Of a DNA stretch of 6,414 nucleotides, positions 4,472 to 6,414 are shown piece by piece (position 1 is the first letter of the stretch; every line of letters starts with the position of its first letter). The stretch covers positions 1 through 6,414 of the forward strand of contig JAUHXW010000174.1 in assembly GCA_030426705.1 (NCBI GenBank), in the 5' to 3' direction. The position numbers and the translations under genes are program-made. This stretch comes from Gammaproteobacteria bacterium (lineage in GTDB: Bacteria; Pseudomonadota; Gammaproteobacteria; Xanthomonadales; Marinicellaceae). Below the pieces are notes generated by a model. It did no database searches and was not told the origin of the DNA. It saw only the letters and a program-made list of their open reading frames with translations.

Positions 4472-5731
4472 ATGTCTAAGAAAAATGCCCTCTATTGTCA
4501 GTCTGGCGGTGTGACCGCCGTCATCAATGCCACCGCTTGTGGCGTGATTGAAGCGGCCAGAAAAAACCCTGAAGTGGGCACTGTGTTTGGTGCCAAAAAC
4601 GGTATTATTGGCGTGCTGCGAGAAGAGTTGGTCGATACCGCTCAACACAGTGCTGAAGACATTGCTGCTTTGCGGCATACACCTGGCGGTGCGTTTGGTT
4701 CTTGTCGCTATAAACTGAAAGACATGGAAGCACAAAAAGCAGAATACGAGCGCTTGATTGATGTGTTCAAAGCGCATAATATTGGTTACTTTCTCTATAA
4801 CGGTGGCGGTGATTCGTCTGATACGGCTTTCAAGGTGTCACAAATGGCCAAAGCCCGGGGTTTGGATGTCACTTGTATCGGTGTGCCCAAAACCATTGAC
4901 AACGATTTACCAGTCACCGATACCTGTCCAGGATTTGGCACCACAGCGAAGTACATTGCCACTTCAATCATGGAAGCCAGTTTGGATGTGGAGTCCATGG
5001 CCGAGAGCTCAACCAAAGTGTTTATCCTTGAGGTGATGGGTCGCCATGCGGGTTGGATTGCTGCGGCTGGTGGCTTGGCTGCCAAAAGCCATGATGAACC
5101 GCCACAAATCATACTGTTCCCGGAAATTCCATTTGACCAACAGGCTTTTCTTGAGCGCGTCAAATGGTCTGTTGATAACCATGGTTATTGTTCAGTGGTG
5201 GTGTCTGAAGGTGTCAGAAACCCTGATGGTAAGTTCTTGGCCGATGCCGGCACCACCGATGCCTTTGGCCATGCGCAATTGGGTGGTGTGGCCTCGGTGA
5301 TTGCACAAATGGTCAAGGACAACCTGGGTTACAAATACCACTATGCCATCAGTGACTATTTACAACGTTCGGCCCGTCATCTGGCTTCAAAAACAGACTT
5401 GGAACAAGCCTATGCAGTGGGAGAGAAAGCCATTGAGTTGGCTGTGGCTGGCAGAAATTCAGTCATGCCAATCATCAAAAGGCTACAAGATGAGCCTTAT
5501 CAATGGGAAATTGCCACCGCAGAATTAAAGGATTTGGCCAATGTTGAAAAAATGCTGCCACGGGAATACATCACCGAAGATGGTTTTGGTATCACCGATG
5601 CTTGTCGTCAGTACATGCAACCATTGATTGTCGGCGAAGCTTATCCACCTTACAATGAAGATGGTTTGCCACATTATGTGCGCTTGTCACAAAATTTGGT
5701 TGAGAAGAAATTACCGGCATTTGATATTTGA
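4472..5731 (+). CDS. pfp: Pyrophosphate--fructose 6-phosphate 1-phosphotransferase (PPi-PFK)
   Basis: A 419-residue phosphofructokinase that uses pyrophosphate rather than ATP. It catalyses the reversible phosphorylation of fructose 6-phosphate, so it can serve glycolysis and gluconeogenesis. PPi specificity is read from two places. GGGDSSDT (111-118) carries Asp114 where ATP enzymes have a GGDGS glycine, and PKTIDNDLP (139-147) carries Lys140 where ATP enzymes have PGTIDND. Other motifs are QSGGVTAVINA (10-20), the TCPGFGTTAK substrate/phosphate loop (151-160), and MGRHAGW (199-205) for fructose 6-phosphate binding. The length fits the non-allosteric PPi-PFK clade of about 400-420 residues. 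The start is supported by AAGGA at 4459-4463, eight bases upstream. The gene is divergent from adk and runs directly into the next gene with no gap, so it probably heads an operon. No frameshift or missing key residue is seen. Confidence 0.97.
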   Translation: MSKKNALYCQSGGVTAVINATACGVIEAARKNPEVGTVFGAKNGIIGVLREELVDTAQHSAEDIAALRHTPGGAFGSCRYKLKDMEAQKAEYERLIDVFKAHNIGYFLYNGGGDSSDTAFKVSQMAKARGLDVTCIGVPKTIDNDLPVTDTCPGFGTTAKYIATSIMEASLDVESMAESSTKVFILEVMGRHAGWIAAAGGLAAKSHDEPPQIILFPEIPFDQQAFLERVKWSVDNHGYCSVVVSEGVRNPDGKFLADAGTTDAFGHAQLGGVASVIAQMVKDNLGYKYHYAISDYLQRSARHLASKTDLEQAYAVGEKAIELAVAGRNSVMPIIKRLQDEPYQWEIATAELKDLANVEKMLPREYITEDGFGITDACRQYMQPLIVGEAYPPYNEDGLPHYVRLSQNLVEKKLPAFDI

Positions 5732-6414
5732 ATGAATGAAAGTGATATAAAAATTGCTGTTATTGGTTTGGGTTATGTGGGCTTGCCTTTGGCTGTGGCA
5801 TTGGCAAAACATTATCCAGTTGTTGGCTATGACATCAGCCAACGGCGGGTTTATGAACTCAAGCAAAATCAAGACCACACCCAAGAAGTCAGCAGTGAAG
5901 CCTTGCAGTCGACCACCAACTTGAGTTTTACGGCTGATGAAATTGGCATAGCGGAAGCCAACCACTACATCATCACTGTACCAACCCCGGTGGATGAAAA
6001 CAACACACCTGACTTGAGTCCCTTAGTCCAAGCTTCAGAGACCATTGGGACGTTGTTAACTCGCGGTGACACAGTTATTTATGAGTCAACGGTCTATCCA
6101 GGGGCCACCGAAGGTGTTTGTGCCAAAATCCTGGCGGCTCGCAGTGGATTAACGCTCAATGATGGGTTCTTTTTGGGTTATTCACCGGAAAGAATCAACC
6201 CGGGAGATAAGATCAACACACTTGCTTCCATTGTCAAAGTCGTGGCCGGTTCAAATCAGCAAACAGCCAAGAATATCAATGCAATCTACCAAAAAATCGT
6301 CACTGCCGGCACGCACGTAGCGCCTTCAATCAAAGTGGCCGAAGCCGCCAAAGCGATTGAAAACACCCAACGTGATATCAACATTGCTTTTATGAATGAA
6401 TTGTCAATGATGTT
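5732..6414 (+). CDS. Nucleotide-sugar 6-dehydrogenase, TviB/WbpO type (3' end missing)
   Basis: The first 227 residues of a UDP-sugar dehydrogenase (UDP-GlcNAc/UDP-GalNAc 6-dehydrogenase group). These enzymes oxidise the C6 hydroxyl to a carboxylate with two NAD+, giving uronic-acid precursors for O-antigen or capsule. Full members have about 420-430 residues, so roughly half is present. The Rossmann motif IGLGYVGLP (11-19, GxGxxG) is followed by VGYDIS (31-36), VPTPVDE (83-89), YESTVYPGATEG (117-128), GYSPERINPGD (149-159) and EAAKAIENTQRDINIAFMNEL (204-224, split by K207 and N211). The ESTVYPG and IENTQRDINIA wording fits TviB/WbpO/CapL better than UDP-glucose dehydrogenase Ugd. The catalytic cysteine would lie beyond the right edge. 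The ATG directly abuts the pfp TGA and has no clear ribosome-binding site, so translation is probably coupled to pfp. The family is certain; the exact sugar substrate is not. Confidence 0.93.
   Translation, partial: MNESDIKIAVIGLGYVGLPLAVALAKHYPVVGYDISQRRVYELKQNQDHTQEVSSEALQSTTNLSFTADEIGIAEANHYIITVPTPVDENNTPDLSPLVQASETIGTLLTRGDTVIYESTVYPGATEGVCAKILAARSGLTLNDGFFLGYSPERINPGDKINTLASIVKVVAGSNQQTAKNINAIYQKIVTAGTHVAPSIKVAEAAKAIENTQRDINIAFMNELSMM

Noticed and set aside
1..6414. tRNA or rRNA genes, CRISPR arrays, insertion sequences, phage or attachment sites
   Set aside because: Nothing resembling cloverleaf genes, regularly spaced direct repeats, transposase frames or terminal inverted repeats was seen on either strand.

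Overview
The window looks like chromosomal core-genome DNA from a gammaproteobacterium of moderate GC content. The GroEL is close to enterobacterial GroEL, including the (GGM)n tail. The adenylate kinase is the short form without the long LID insertion, and it lies next to a pyrophosphate-dependent phosphofructokinase, an arrangement I associate with Xanthomonadales/Lysobacterales and relatives. The secreted protein in the middle ends in an IFKNGFE tail of a kind I recall from secreted proteins of Lysobacterales and Marinicella-like bacteria. A Marinicella-type organism is my best guess; it comes from memory and no search was run.

Layout: (1) 1-1895, the groES 3' part and complete groEL on the + strand, closed by a strong intrinsic terminator at 1921-1959. 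(2) 1960-2162, a non-coding stretch with nested inverted repeats and a second strong terminator (2065-2099) that follows no gene. This is the best candidate here for something unannotated, possibly a small RNA. (3) 2163-2396, a small TusA/SirA-family sulfur-carrier gene whose best promoter puts the transcript start on the A of its ATG, so it may be leaderless. It is followed by a 12-bp hairpin. (4) 2517-3617, an exported right-handed beta-helix protein with a choice-of-anchor Q-like C-terminal half. (5) 3627-3665, a perfect 15-bp hairpin between convergent genes. (6) 3678-4241 on the - strand, adenylate kinase. (7) 4242-4471, the divergent intergenic region with the pfp promoter. (8) 4472-5731, a PPi-dependent phosphofructokinase, abutting (TGA then ATG, no gap) a nucleotide-sugar dehydrogenase of the TviB/WbpO type that runs off the right edge.

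Functionally these are housekeeping modules: the chaperonin, a sulfur-relay carrier, adenylate balance, PPi-linked glycolysis/gluconeogenesis, and the start of what may be a surface-polysaccharide precursor operon. I see no mobile element, CRISPR array, tRNA, rRNA, phage gene or obvious defence system. The points most worth checking are the orphan-terminator region downstream of groEL, the possibly leaderless tusA, the C-terminal GFE tail, and the zero-gap, in-frame pfp/dehydrogenase junction.
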